DNA from: Trichosporon coremiiforme
Lineage: Eukaryota; Basidiomycota; Tremellomycetes; Trichosporonales; Trichosporonaceae
Length of the DNA: 64,000 bases
Direction: 5' to 3'
NCBI GenBank assembly: GCA_039545355.1
Contig: BCJJ01000029.1
Span: 62,001 to 126,000 of the forward strand
The notes beneath the pieces were generated by a model, which saw only the letters and a program-made list of their open reading frames with translations, did not search any database and was not told the DNA's origin. Shown in pieces: positions 12,501 to 23,803 of this stretch. The position numbers were made by a program, and so were the translations under genes. Within the stretch, counting starts at the first letter, position 1; every line of letters starts with the position of its first letter.

Positions 12501-13457
12501 GTGCTCGAGAGCGCGACCGAGATCGGATTCAGTGTCTGGCTGCGCCTAGCGGAGGAGATCGGTGCGTCGTCGTCGTATGACTCCCAGCCCGGGCACATGC
12601 GCGGCGACAGTGCCAGCAGCAGTGTGTCCGGCCGACTAGGTCTCAGCTTGTTGACAGATGACCGGCGGCGCCCTCCCACAATTCCGGCGAAGGAGTATGG
12701 CGATCTCGTGCATCTGCTCAGCGTCGCGGAGCAGGTGACAACCGCCTTGCGCGAGAGCTTGATGGCGCTGCGGGCGAATCCTTTCGCGTACGCGCACACG
12801 ACGCTGCCTGATGACGCCCAGGCATTCATCCGCAACGTTGTCAAAGTTACCGGTCTCATTAAGGCGCTCTCAGCGCAACACACCTTTAGCACGGGTATGC
12901 GGCAGGGCATGCGCCGCCTGACGCAGGCGACGCGCGAATGCGCCATCCTCATCCAGGTCTCCTCCATGCGGCCGACCCAGAGCACGCCCGCCCTCGTTCC
13001 TGCGCCCACGGGGACGACGACCTACGCGGCCTCAAGCCACGGCGCGGGGTCGAGTTATGGCGGCTTCGGTGCGGGCTACAGCGGGCACGCGGGCCATGCG
13101 TCAAGCTTCGGCGGGGCTTCTGTCGGCGGCGCATCAGCGTATAGCGGTGGCACGTCATACGGCACATCCTTCGGTGCATCGTCGTTCAGCACGCCGGGGC
13201 CGTCGTACTACTCGACAAGCTACAACGACTACGCGAGCAGCAACGAGGACCTGACTGCGCCCGTACTGCCCCTGCAAGCGCGCTCCGTCTCACCCTCAGC
13301 CTCAGCCTCAGCGAGCACGAGCAGTCTGCACTCTGGCCTGAAGGGATTACAGCTCCCTACGAAGCAAGCCCTAAAGCGACAGGAGAGGTTCAATAGTCCC
13401 TCACCTTCGCCACCGACGGAACGGAGAGGCGTCGCGAACGCCCTCGTTTCGCTTTAG
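9576..13457 (+). CDS. SOG2: Leucine-rich-repeat RAM pathway protein Sog2
   Basis: Exons 9576-10193, 10230-10639 and 10688-13457 (introns 36 and 48 nt) encode 1265 aa. The first intron is in frame and stop-free. Without the second, the protein would end at a false stop at 10641-10643. In yeast, Sog2 works with Kic1, Mob2, Tao3 and the Cbk1 kinase in the RAM network controlling polarised growth and cell separation. Visible here: a Ser/Thr/Pro-rich N-terminus, four or five leucine-rich repeats at about residues 125-285 (RLRYLNLKSN, ALEILDLSKNQL, LKVLSLSDNHI), then a long disordered region. The C-terminal helical domain characteristic of Sog2 follows (from about residue 520, LLMFIDAIRGLLFALTQLH), interrupted by Ser/Pro/Gln linkers. 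The tail before the C-terminus is Gly/Ser/Tyr-rich. It converges on the G-patch gene with 233 bp between stops. Confidence 0.85.
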
Positions 13458-13690
13458 GACACTCGGTGTACTGATAGATAGATGGACAGTGACTCATGGA
13501 TATGTAAATGTATTCTTTGGTCTCAGAGAACTGGATCGATTGAGAGTGAGGCACACATTTGGTCGACACTCCCAGCGAAGCTGTCAGTCCCGTCAGTGCG
13601 ATGCTAGAGGGAGAAACTAGTAGTACATGCAAGATATGCTAGGTGAGGTACAGGTCTAAATGCCCAATCTATGTTCGTTCTCCGTCCCCT

Positions 13691-14625
13691 CTACTCCTTC
13701 TCAGCCCTCTTCTCGACCTTTGCCGCCTTCTTGGCAGCTTTCTCAGCCTTCCTCCTCGCCTTGGCCTCCCTGTCCTTCTCCTTCTCGCCCGCCAGCTCCG
13801 CCTTCATAGCCACCCTCTCAGCCTTCAGTGCCTTCCTCTCCGCTTTTAGCGCCGCGCGCTCCTCCTTCTCAGCCTTGCGGAGTGCACGACGAGCAGCGGA
13901 GAGTTCCTTCTCCTCCTTCCGCAGCCGGCGGCGAAGGCGGCGCTCCTCCTTGCTCTCGGACGTCTTGGACTTGTCCTCGGAGGATCGTTTCCGCTTCTTG
14001 CTCTCCGACTTGTCCTTCTTCTCAGCCTTCTCCTTCTTCTTGGACCCTTTGTCCTTCCTATCAGCAGAGGTAGACCCAGCAGGCGCAACCTGGACCGTCT
14101 CGATCGTCGTCTCGGTCGTCTTCGTCACGGTCACTCCCGGCGTCTCTTCCTCCGAAGCCTCGGAAACATCCTCGGAGAACGTCTTCCCACGGAAGAAGCC
14201 CGAGTACAGTTTCCGCTTGGCGATCTCCTTCGAGCTCCTGGCCGCGATGCTCATGCTGCTCGCCGGCTTGGGTTTCGGAGCCGCCTGAGGGGTGGAGGTG
14301 CCGGAGGCGGACGGCGTACCATTGGCACTCGAGGCGATGGAGGCGGCAGTCGAGGCGAAGATGTGGTCCCAGAAGGGAATGGACTCGTCACGGTCCTTGC
14401 CGATACCGGAGAGGGTCTTCTTCTGCACGACCGGGATCGGGCGCGTGAGGTGACCATTCTTAAGGGCTGGGAGTCAGCTTCACATCTCAAGACGGGCCAT
14501 AGCTGGGAAGGAAGCCGGAATACGGGAGTTTTCTACAATGGAAAGGACGGAGACAGAGACTCACCGGTGCCCTTCCCCTTCCAGCCCTGCTTCACGAGAT
14601 GGTCGTGCGCATCGAACCGGCCCAT
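13691..14625 (-). CDS. G-patch nucleolar protein, TMA23/GPATCH4 type
   Basis: Two exons: 14625-14565 and 14466-13691, separated by a 98-nt intron; 278 aa. Splicing at the CAG before 14466 completes an N-terminal G-patch: a helix ending KQGW, then GKGTALKNGHLTRPI, then KKTLSGIG and an aromatic block PFWDHIF. The same arrangement occurs in yeast Tma23 and human GPATCH4, nucleolar proteins tied to ribosome production, where the G-patch normally activates a DEAH helicase. After about residue 90 the protein is low-complexity. The last ~110 residues are Lys/Glu/Ala/Arg-rich and probably form a long charged helix or coiled coil. It is divergent from CDC123 with 250 bp between starts. The exact orthology (Tma23 versus another short G-patch protein) is inference. 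Confidence 0.75.
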
Positions 14626-14875
14626 CGTGTCTGTTGTTGTTGTCGTTGCTGAGGTCGCCCGAGATCACCAGAAATTTAAGGTGGAGGTGCGTCTTCCCCG
14701 CAAAATCTGCCTAACACCTACCCCAGCCAACACGTGGTCTGATGCGATGTGTCAGGCTCTCGTCAGGCCGCAGGCCTCCACCAAAGGCTACCTCCACTCC
14801 AAATGTCTACCAGGTTCCAAAGTTCGAGCGCGCTACTCCTGCTGACTCAACATCCCTCATATCACGACAACGACG

Positions 14876-16184
14876 ATGCCAGCACCTGTTTCTGACAGTT
14901 TGCCCGTGTTCCCGACGCTGAGTAAGGCGGACGTCGACGCCTGCCGCCTCTCGCACTGGTACGACACGTTCGAGGACCTCACCGTGCCGAGCTCGGTCGT
15001 CGATATCCGGAAACTCGGTGAGGGCGACGCTTTCCTGCACGTAAGCTTTTTCATCTGGGGACGGAGCTGACATTCAGTGGCTTGATTCCGACTCCATCTT
15101 CCTCCCGGTAGGCAGCGAGGCTGCTCCTTCCTCTGCTCCGCAGACCCCTGCCCCCACCCAGCCAACCACAGCGCCGGCGAGTGGCAACTCTGGCGAAACG
15201 AAGGGAGAGGACGACGAGGAGACCGCGCCGGAATACCACCTCCCAGCTCTCAACAACGCGATCAACGAGGTCCTGCGGAAGTACCCAGAGGTCTTCCCGA
15301 AACTGAACCTCACCGCGCCCCGCGACGCCGCCTTCGTGCTGCAGACCTCGAGCGGCCCTCTCGTCTGCCAGCGCGCCTCGGACGTCTACCTATTCCTGAA
15401 GTCTTCGAACCTGATTCATCACGACCTAGAGCCGGAACGCCTCTACGAGGGATGTGAGGACGCCCCAAACATGTGGACGGCGAGCGAGGAGGAGAAGGCG
15501 CAGGCGAAGGCCGAGCTGCCCCTCGAGCTCGTGCTGAGGCAGTACATCTCTGACCTGAATCCGGCGCTCGAGTTCCGGTGTTTCGTGCGCGACGGCGTGC
15601 TCGTCGGCATCACGCAGCGCGACCTCAACTTCTACGACCACCTGCAGGACGAGAAGACGCAGGAGAAGCTGCGCCGCGGCATCCGCGAGTTCTTCGAGGA
15701 CGAGCTCGCTTCGAACCCGCCCACTGCTGCTGGTGCCTCCTCCTCTACGACTTTTCCGCCCGACAACGCCTCATACGTCTTCGACATTTACGTCGACACG
15801 AAGGGCGCGCTCGGGTACGGCTACTCCTTCGAGGGCGACCGCTTCGTCCTCATGGACTTCCAGCCGTACCGCTCCACGACGGACGCGCAGCTCTTCACGT
15901 ACGAGGACATCCGGGACATTCTCCAGAGGTCGCGGGAAGGTGGCGAGGACGCCGAGCCGCTCCCGGTACTCCGCGTCATTGACTCTGCGGGACATCCCGA
16001 TGCCATCCGCAACCAGCCCACGTTCAGCACGAACATGATGCCGGTCGAGATGCTGGAGCTCTCCGAGGGACGGAATCTGGACGAGTTCCGCGAGGTCTGG
16101 GCCCAGGCTGTGGCGGCTGGCATGGTCGACCCTGCAGACCTGCCCGTTGGCGGACCGTCAGGCAGCAGTGGACAGCAGAACTAA
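14876..16184 (+). CDS. CDC123: Cdc123, eIF2 assembly factor (D123 family)
   Basis: Exons 14876-15040 and 15078-16184 with a 37-nt intron; 423 aa. Cdc123 is an ATP-grasp-like protein that promotes joining of eIF2 gamma and alpha. Seen here: the early W-Y-D-x-F motif (about residue 23), a Pro/Thr/Ala-rich acidic insert at about residues 65-100, then KLNLTAPRDAAFV. Next come the E-F-R-C-F-V-R-D and GITQRD core, and the late FDIYVD ... FVLMDFQPY block. The family usually has D-F-N-P at that last site; here the Asn is Gln. The C-terminal ~60 residues are acidic. It ends only 54 bp from the end of the convergent deubiquitinase gene. Confidence 0.9.
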
Positions 16185-16238
16185 GATAGAACCCGGATTT
16201 GTTATGTACAATACTTTCGCTTAATGCATACAACATAT

Positions 16239-19200
16239 TTACAACAACGTCTCGCACATGGCACACTGAAGGTGCATCGGCTCGTTCGAGTATGTACACG
16301 CGGGGCACGCTGCTGTCAGCTATTGGACCAGATAATCGAAGCCCACCTTTACGCCCGATGAGGGCAGTACCGCCGAAGCCCTCCGTTCCTCCATCGGGAC
16401 CAAAGTCGTCCGCCTCTTCAATCACCTCAAAGCAGAGAAAGTCGCCCTCCGCAATCCGGAGGCTCTCGACTGTGTCGCTCGCATCGACCTCAATGCCGCG
16501 CAGGAACAAGCGCTGCGCCAGCGGCGACACCTTCCATGTCTCGTAGATGTGCAGGCGGATGTCCTTGATCGTCGTCTTCTTCTCGACATCGACGTACATC
16601 TGCTTCGAGCGCGCGCTCGAGCGCCGCTTGTTCTGGTTCTCCACTGGCACCGTGTCCTTCCCTTGCACAATGGGAAGCCACATCGACTCAAAGTCCAACA
16701 GGCGCGTGCCTTGGCACTCTTGGCACGTCGCCTTGCTCACTTTCGTCACGGAGCACTTCTTCCCCTTCTCAGGAGACGCTGTAAACTGCACCGTCACGGC
16801 GTCTGAAGGGTCATGGCTGTATCTGGACGTTAGTTAGTCCTCCGTAAGAGATACGCTACTCACAAATTGCACAGCTCGTACCATCCCGCTGCGGTAATGT
16901 AGTTCGAATGCTCCATCTGGGGATCGAAGTCTAGAAGCCCGTGGGGGCAGTACTCCATGACGAGCCCCTCCGGTCGCTTGGCGCCCTTCCCGAGCATCCA
17001 CGCCTCCCACTCTGTGAAGAACTTCTTAGGGAGGAGGTAGTTGTTGACGCCCAGGATCTGAGTGATGTTGAGCTGGTTCTTCGCCAGCTTCTTCTCGTCC
17101 GCGGCTTGAGCACGCCACTCGTTGTAGTCGGACTGCTTCTGCGCATCCACCTCTGCGCATTCGACGCACTGCAGATCGTCCTCGGTAAAAACGGGAAAGT
17201 CGCCGAATATCGACTGGAGAAATGCTACTGCCTCCGGGGACACGTTCGCGGTGAGGCTAACGTTCGGGGCGTACAGCTGCCCGTGTTCGCAGCGCAGATC
17301 GTAGTCCGGATCCGTCGGCGGAACATCAAGCCCGTTCTTCCCTTTCCACTCCTTCAGCCAAGCCTTTGGGAGAAGGTAGTCGTGAACATCAGAAGACGAG
17401 TTCAGCTCGTTGAAGGCTCTGACCTGCTCCTCCCTGTTTGACTGCTGCAAGCGGCGAGTGAACTCAGCCTCAACGCAGGTCGCACAGACGTCGACTTCCG
17501 GGATGTCGGGGTTAACTTCCTTGATACGGTCGAACGCTGAGCGTGAGACGAGGCGGAGGTCTTTCGTCTTCCCCGGGTCGACCTGCTGATGCTTGCACAC
17601 GACGCCCTCGTAGCCCTTCCAGGCCGTAGCAAGCTCGGGAGACTCGACCCAAGCCTTCAGATCGTCCCTGGGTATGAGGCAATCGTTCTGAAGTCAGCTT
17701 CGCAGGACGGCAAATAGGCTCACCCCTTCGATCTCTCTCAGCACAGCGAGCTTCTCCGCCTGCACCGAGTCAAATTGCGACCCCAGGTCGGCATTCTTGT
17801 TCATACGACCGTCGATCTCGGAAGCGAGAGCGGCGTTGTCAGCTTCAATGGCCTCGGCCACAGATGGTGGCGGGTCATGAGGCTCGGTCCGCGGCCCACC
17901 CATCTTCCGGTACACGAGCATGTAGGCGTCGCGCGATGATTCCACGTTGTCGTCCGTCTCCAGTTTGATACGCTTCTTGGGGCGACCTTCTCCATCCGCG
18001 ACCCGCTTCACGAGTTCGTCCGAATAGAAGTAGAACTTCTTCGACTGCTCGTCGTAGACTTCGCAAGTGAAGTGACCATGGAATGCCTGCTGTTAGGTTG
18101 CAGCTGGGATGTTCGAACCTACGCTTGCACCCTCATGCGTGACGACGCCGATGAGTTCGTACCACGTGTTACTGAGCCGCAGTTTGCGCGGGTACACAAT
18201 GGAATGCTTCGTCTTCTTGCGCGAGTCCTGGCGAGGATCGTACACGAAGCGCATCAGCGAGAAGTGGAGGAAGGGCGGGAGCTTCCTGAGCGAAGTGGAC
18301 CTGATTGCAGGCTGTAGCTTAAATGCACACCTCGGGCAGCTGTACTTGTTGTCGCCGTCGAGACGTTCAGACTGAAGCATGTGGTCTATCCTGCTCTCCA
18401 GAGTCGCCTTGTCTTTGAGGCTGATCTCGAGCTCGAGGAAAGGTGCTGAGGTCAGCTAAGCAACGAACGTTCAGCTTACAGTTAGTCTTGGACTCGTAGC
18501 CGCATGTATCACACCGCGTACAGTACTCCATCTCGCCCTCAAACAGATCTTTCACGAGGTTATCCTGGGGATTCTTACGCGTGAACTCATCGCTGAGCAA
18601 TGTCATGAAGAGTTTCGAGAACCTGTCAAGTCAGCTTTCGGAGTCCATGGGAGGAAGCTACATACTCAGCCGCATCCTGCTGATCGGCCTTGTTCAAGCG
18701 CAGCGTCTCGATCAGAGGCCCTGGATCAACAACGGGCCGACGCGACAACTGCAGCCGTCCAAAAACGGACGCCAGGCAGTGAAGCATTCCCTGCTCCCCC
18801 GCCGCTTCGTACACGCCGTTACGGAAGGCGATGTTGTTGAACCACAGCTGGAGGAAGGCGTTCGCCTGTGAGTCAGTTTTAACCCGGAGCTCTTCAACTC
18901 ACATAGCACGTAGCGCCATAGTTGCACAGTCCAGCCAGACCATCGCGGAACTCGAGCTCTTCTCCGGCGTTATTCTCAACGTACTTCTCCTTGGCGTCCT
19001 TCTCCGCCCACTGTTCGTCAGCTCTCAGGACAGAATCGAACAGCTCACTTTCTCGAAGCCAAGATAGTTGTAGCACCGCGGCGAGCTCTTGCAGCGCTTT
19101 GCTGTGCATGCTTGTCCGTTGAGCTTGGGAAGGACAATGGAGGTAGTCGAGCTGCCTTCCCCGTCGTCATTATCGACATCGATCACTCCGCTCTGCTCGC

Positions 19201-19420
19201 TCGACTCGCTGCCGCCCGTACCACTCGTGGATGTCTGGCGAGATGCCCTGCGAACTGTCGGCAGAGGACATGGCGGAGTATCAGCCAGTCCAGCTGCACG
19301 GCGGCGAAGCTCGGGCGTAATGTCCTTAGGATCCTTGATATCGGCGATCCAGTCCCAGTCCGGCTTCCACTTGGGCGCAGCTGCCGCCTTGGCGCCTCCG
19401 ACCTTATTGAGATTCCTCAT
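16239..19420 (-). CDS. USP48-like ubiquitin C-terminal hydrolase with DUSP, UBL and C-terminal NZF finger
   Basis: Nine exons: 19420-19049, 19010-18903, 18865-18666, 18622-18480, 18445-18123, 18089-17724, 17687-16864, 16816-16347 and 16312-16239; introns 33-47 nt; 959 aa. Catalytic parts: Cys box GLCNYGATCY, QQDAAEF, zinc ribbon pairs (CTRCDTC and CPRC), His box HGHFTCEVYDE and a late AYMLVYR. Two or three DUSP-like modules follow (DYLLPKAWLKEW, NYLLPKKFFTEW), each next to Cys/His pairs. A ubiquitin-like domain then begins VYVDVEKKTTI... . The last exon, joined by a 34-nt intron with AGCTGACAG, encodes 23 residues forming a C-x2-C-x3-N-x6-C-x2-C finger and then TAA. Without that intron the frame runs on into antisense of CDC123. 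The architecture matches USP48, a nuclear histone/NF-kB pathway deubiquitinase in animals. The role here is inferred from the fold. Confidence 0.88.
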
Positions 19421-19880
19421 AAGCGCCCCGTCGCCGTTACCAGGGTGGTGGCGGCGAGAGTATTAGTGTCGTAAGCGTGTTAGCTGGCGAGGAAGACGGG
19501 AGGAAGACAAAGGACGTCGATGGTTGAGTCAACAGCGCGCATCGGGTTCGCCTGCCTTTTGGCGTGTCGCAGATCGCCGTCGCACGTCCGTTAACAGTGG
19601 CCCGCCTAGCGACCAGATTGCGGGGCACCATGAAAAGTCACGTGAAATACCACGCGGCCTCCACCGATATGACTAGCTGATGTTATTTGTTCACTGATAG
19701 TCCCTTGCGACCCTGAAGAGTCCAGAAAAGTTGGCTGTAGGCTGCAGGCTGATCCTGCGCCTGGGCTGGGCTCAGCGTACCCAGCGCAGATACACTGCGG
19801 GAGCGACTGGTCGTCGTCGTCGCTGATGACGAGCTCTGGCCTTCCCTCCTCACTACTCTCCATCACTGACATCTGACATC
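19421..19880. promoter_or_regulatory. Divergent promoter, deubiquitinase / EFM6-like
   Basis: 460 bp between the two start codons. It contains the 5' leaders of both genes. I saw no convincing TATA box or repeated factor site. Confidence 0.5.
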
Positions 19881-21889
19881 ATGGCGACAACACCGATAAC
19901 GAGAGAACGTTCGGGCTCGACATCCTCCATCTCCTCGACCGACTCCCAAGTCGCCCTCCCCAGCTTCGAGCGCATTGCCCCGCCCCGCGAGCGCACGACG
20001 GAGGAGAACGCCGAGACCTCCCTCGCCGTCCCTGGCGTGAAGGACGTGAAGCTCAAGGTCGACGCCGGACCGGGGTGCGGCGGCATCGCCTGGCCCGCTG
20101 GTGAGGTGAGTCACGCACTCGGCGCAGGCTGCGGGGGCCGAGCCGCAGTCCCTGCTCGACGTCCGGATGGTCTGTGCGCCACGCCGCGCCGCAATCTGCA
20201 CACTATCTCGGCCCCGTAAAGACGGTCTGGACTGCAAGCACAGACACTGGGCAAACACCGCTCCGTATGCACACCGTAGATCACTAACAGACAGGTCCTG
20301 TCCCGCTACATTGCATACCGCCATGCGATCGACCCCAGCAAGCTCGCTGGCAAGAAGGTGCTCGAGCTTGGTTCCGGTACCGGTCTCGTTGGTATTGTCG
20401 CCGCTATGCTTGAGCCGACGTCCGAGGTCTGGGTCACGGATCAGGAGTGAGTGTGCCCCCACGCAGAGATACCTTCTTCATGGGGGATGAGGAGAGATGA
20501 GAGCTAACACGCAGCATTCTCCTCGACCTCATGCGCGCCAACACGGATCTGAACGAGTGCTCGCGCAACTGCCACGTCGCGGAGCTGAGCTGGGGCGAGC
20601 CGATCGCCTGCGACGTGCCAGCGGACGTGGACGTGGTCCTGGCCGCCGACTGCGTGTACTTTGAGGTGAGTAGCCGTTCTGTCAGGAGGGGGATCTGGGA
20701 ACTCGAGATCTGGACCCAACGGCCGGGTCATGGCCGGGACATGGCTGGGGCGAGGTGAGGGCTTGGCTTCGTTAGCTACGAGATTAGCTATCGCGAAGCC
20801 GGTCGCGTCCGCCGTCCGGCTATGGCGTTCAACACTGGGCTAGATGGGGGCTGAATGAATGCGAGGCGCTGGGTATGTCCGTGGTGGCATTACGGAAGTG
20901 TCTGCGGAAATGCTTGCGGATCTGCGCTATGCTGCGATCTGGGCGGGGACCGGTAGAGCTACGGCTCGCATGGCTGGCATAGCTGGATCGATCGGATGGT
21001 TGAGGCGGCTGTTGCTCCAGTCGTGTGAACGTGCCACGGTTAGCGGACGAGAGATCTCGTCTCACCAGTCACTCGCTCGGAGGAGCAAGTGGAGCTCGGC
21101 GGGGCGAGCGAGTGTATCGGCCTGCTGCCGGAATATTCACGTCGGAGAGTGAGGTCGTGAGAGTAGTGAACGGGCGCGAGACAGCTACAATGCTGTCGGC
21201 GTTCACTCGCGTGATCGCGTGAGCATTGATTGCTCCATGGGCCATGGGGCGCATCGTCTGTGTTGTTTGATCAACAAACTCACCCCCCTCGCCCTCTCTG
21301 CCCTCGCGCCATGCTAGCCAGCCGTGTGGGTCTCGCCAGCCGATCACAATGCACTCTCTTCCAAGCCACATCAGCTCTCGGGTTGTCAGAACTGGACGAA
21401 CGCGCTAACACCAACAGCCGGCGTTCCCCCTCCTCGTGCAGACGCTGTGCGACCTCGCCCCTGTCGGCAAGGACATCGAGATCCTCTTCTGCTGGAAGAA
21501 GCGGAGAAAGGTGAGTGACTTGTCTCGGAGAGTTGGAGCGTCCCACAGCCGTGGGTCACCACAAGGCTAGTTCTGCGTGCAGTCTGGCCAGCGGCCTCGC
21601 TATGCGGCCAATGTCACGCCGCCTGTGGTATGGTCGACAGCCATGCCTACCGCGGGGTTGACACCCTCACCTCGGACTCACTCCGAAACTGGGACCCGAC
21701 TCACCCGATGAGAGGCGCCGCACATGGCGAAAGGGAAGTTGGCGCTGACACCTCCAGGCTGACAAGCGGTTCTTCGCCCTGCTCCGGAAACACTTTGACT
21801 CGGCTCCTGTTGAGGACGACAAGCCCGGAGAGAAGGTGCGGTATAACCGGGAGGGCGTGACGCTGTCGCGGTTGACGAGGCGGAAGTGA
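19881..21889 (+). CDS. EFM6: METTL21-family protein-lysine methyltransferase, EFM6-like
   Basis: Five exons: 19881-20105, 20295-20446, 20515-20665, 21418-21510, 21758-21889; introns 189, 68, 752 and 247 nt; 250 aa. The seven-beta-strand methyltransferase fold is clear. It has the SAM motif VLELGSGTGLVGI (about residue 92), an acidic end of strand 2 (VWVTDQD), then DVVLAADCVYFEPAFPLLVQTL, the post-motif typical of METTL21/EFM lysine methyltransferases. In yeast, Efm6 modifies elongation factor eEF1A. The choice of EFM6 over a sister EFM gene is a best guess. All joins keep frame: GAG|GTC, GA|C, GAG|CCG and AAG|GCT. The introns are much longer than elsewhere in the window. The protein ends with a basic RLTRRK tail. 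Confidence 0.75.
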
Positions 21890-22989
21890 GCGTGAGCAGG
21901 GCGGGCGAGCGTAGTGAGCGAGCCTGGTAGATGTTACCCTCTGGCACCGGTGCATGTGCATTCTCCAATGGCCGCTCGTGAGTAAAAGGGTCGGAGTAGC
22001 CTCCCAGTGCCCGCTGTCACCGAGCACAGAGTAGGAGTTCAGGAGAGGTTAGTGGACAGAGAGTGGGTCTCGTATGCTTGCACACGACAAGCAGCACGGG
22101 TCAGGAAGGACGTACGCATGCATTTGCTTCATCAGAGCTTCCACATAGCTGCAGAGAGAGCAAGAGCCGGAGGTGTAAGTTCAGCCGATCAAGTCATGGA
22201 CAGAGTTACGCTGGGGCGTGCGTACTCTCCCCACACTCAGCCACGCACTCCTGCACCTCCCAAAGAAGAGTGGAAGCAGTGTGGAGGCAGTATGGAACGA
22301 ACCTAGACTCGGCGCTTGCTAGCCCTGGGGCGCCGCGGACAGCGTACTGTAACTTTCTTTTCGTCGGTCCGCGGGCTGGACATGGTGCAGACGCCGACGC
22401 ACGGACATGCTGCGCCGTGTCTGCATCTCATCGCCACGTCTCGGTGTTACGCCAGTCAGTCCACAGGACCGAACCCTGGCTGCCCACAGAGAAGCAGGTC
22501 GACAGATCACGAGGACTCGGCTCTGCATCAGTTCCATCGGTCTGGTCCCTCTCTGCGAGTGCACAAGCTACCTCCAAACCACGCTCAGGCGACTGTAACT
22601 TTGGAACCGAACAAGCACTCGCTTTCTCCAGATGCACGTGCCTGCGTCTCGATCTGTCACTGCTGCCCCTTCATATCTCTCCCCGACTACCGAGTGTTTG
22701 CCCCGCGTCAGCTAATGAGAGAGAGGCAAACATTGCTGAATGTAACGCAAAGTCTGCAACGAGTTCTGGCTGACGTTGAGCTGGGCAGCGTGACACGACC
22801 AGCACCAGTGCTCTGGTTCAGCTATCTCTGGGTAGAGTTTTGGGTTCCCCGGACTCGCTCCTAGGACTTGTGCGGCGCGTGCGGCCGCTGACCCGGCGGG
22901 TCGTGCGGCTCACGTATACATTTGGCCGTTGACGAGTCACAAACGGCAGCTGGGGCGATCGCCGGTTCTGGGTTGCGGTAGCGGCAATA

Positions 22990-23013
22990 CTGAAATGCTG
23001 AAATGCTGAAATG
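22990..23013. repeat. Three copies of an 8-bp unit
   Basis: CTGAAATG occurs three times head to tail with no mismatches. It is a short direct repeat in noncoding DNA. Confidence 0.8.
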
Positions 23014-23722
23014 CGTAACGGTGACGCAACGTCTTGGCACTGGCGACAACCCCAGCTGACCCAGCTGACCCCGGAGACGACAGATGACAGGCGGCAGACG
23101 GCGAAGGCAGTCGCGTCCCCCTCCCCACTCTTCTCCGCGCTCCGGTCAAAGTCGAAGTTGGCGTGACAAGGGCATTGTCAGAAGACCAGGGGCTTGGGGG
23201 CCATTCACTGCACACTGCCCACTGCGCACTGCACAGCTGCACACTGGGCGATGCGCGACTCACCGCAGACGCACTGGAGACTCACCCACTCCACCGTATG
23301 CTCGTTGTCTCAGCCTCGCACGATCATCCCATACGACCCATCTGACTGTGTGCCTGGTCCACTTCTCCTTCGTGTGCATGTGTTGCACGGCCACTCGCCG
23401 CCACTCGGTGCACTCTGCCTGACCGGCTGTAAACCGGCCGCCGAGCTCCGGGCTGTCTGACAATCGTGCCGAGATCGCGAGAGCAGGATAGGCTGGTGGT
23501 ACCATGGTGAGTTCGGCGAAAAAGCAAAGTCAGTCGCCGCAAGACCAGGATGTGCCGATGAGTGCGCCACGGACGCCACCGCAGCAACCAGCGATCGCAT
23601 GTAATGGCGCATTTTGCTTATAGCCGGGCAACTGCAAGCCGTGCGGTGGCCGTTCTGTACCCCTTCTCATGCTTCTCAGTGCCAGCTCGACGCCAGCTCT
23701 TACGCCAGGTATTCAGTCTGTC

Positions 23723-23803
23723 TCACCGACGTCTCACCGCGACTCACCGGCCCCTCACTGGCCATCACTATCCCTCACCGTCCCCTTCACTCCGTCTCAC
23801 CGA
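23723..23803. repeat. Interspersed CTCACCG heptamers
   Basis: CTCACCG occurs five times in 81 bp (at 23723, 23734, 23744, 23775 and 23797), with CTCACTG- and TTCACTC-like variants between. It could be a degenerate short-period repeat or a cluster of binding sites; no known factor is implied. Confidence 0.5.

Noticed and set aside
16024..16238. Run-on C-terminus of the deubiquitinase frame into CDC123 antisense
   Set aside because: The extension is Arg/Pro-rich noise. A 34-nt intron with standard signals gives a finger-coding exon and a stop at 16239.
22063..22864. 236- and 182-codon plus frames in the gene-poor stretch
   Set aside because: They overlap each other in different frames, have Cys/Arg/Ser-heavy composition and no recognisable motif.
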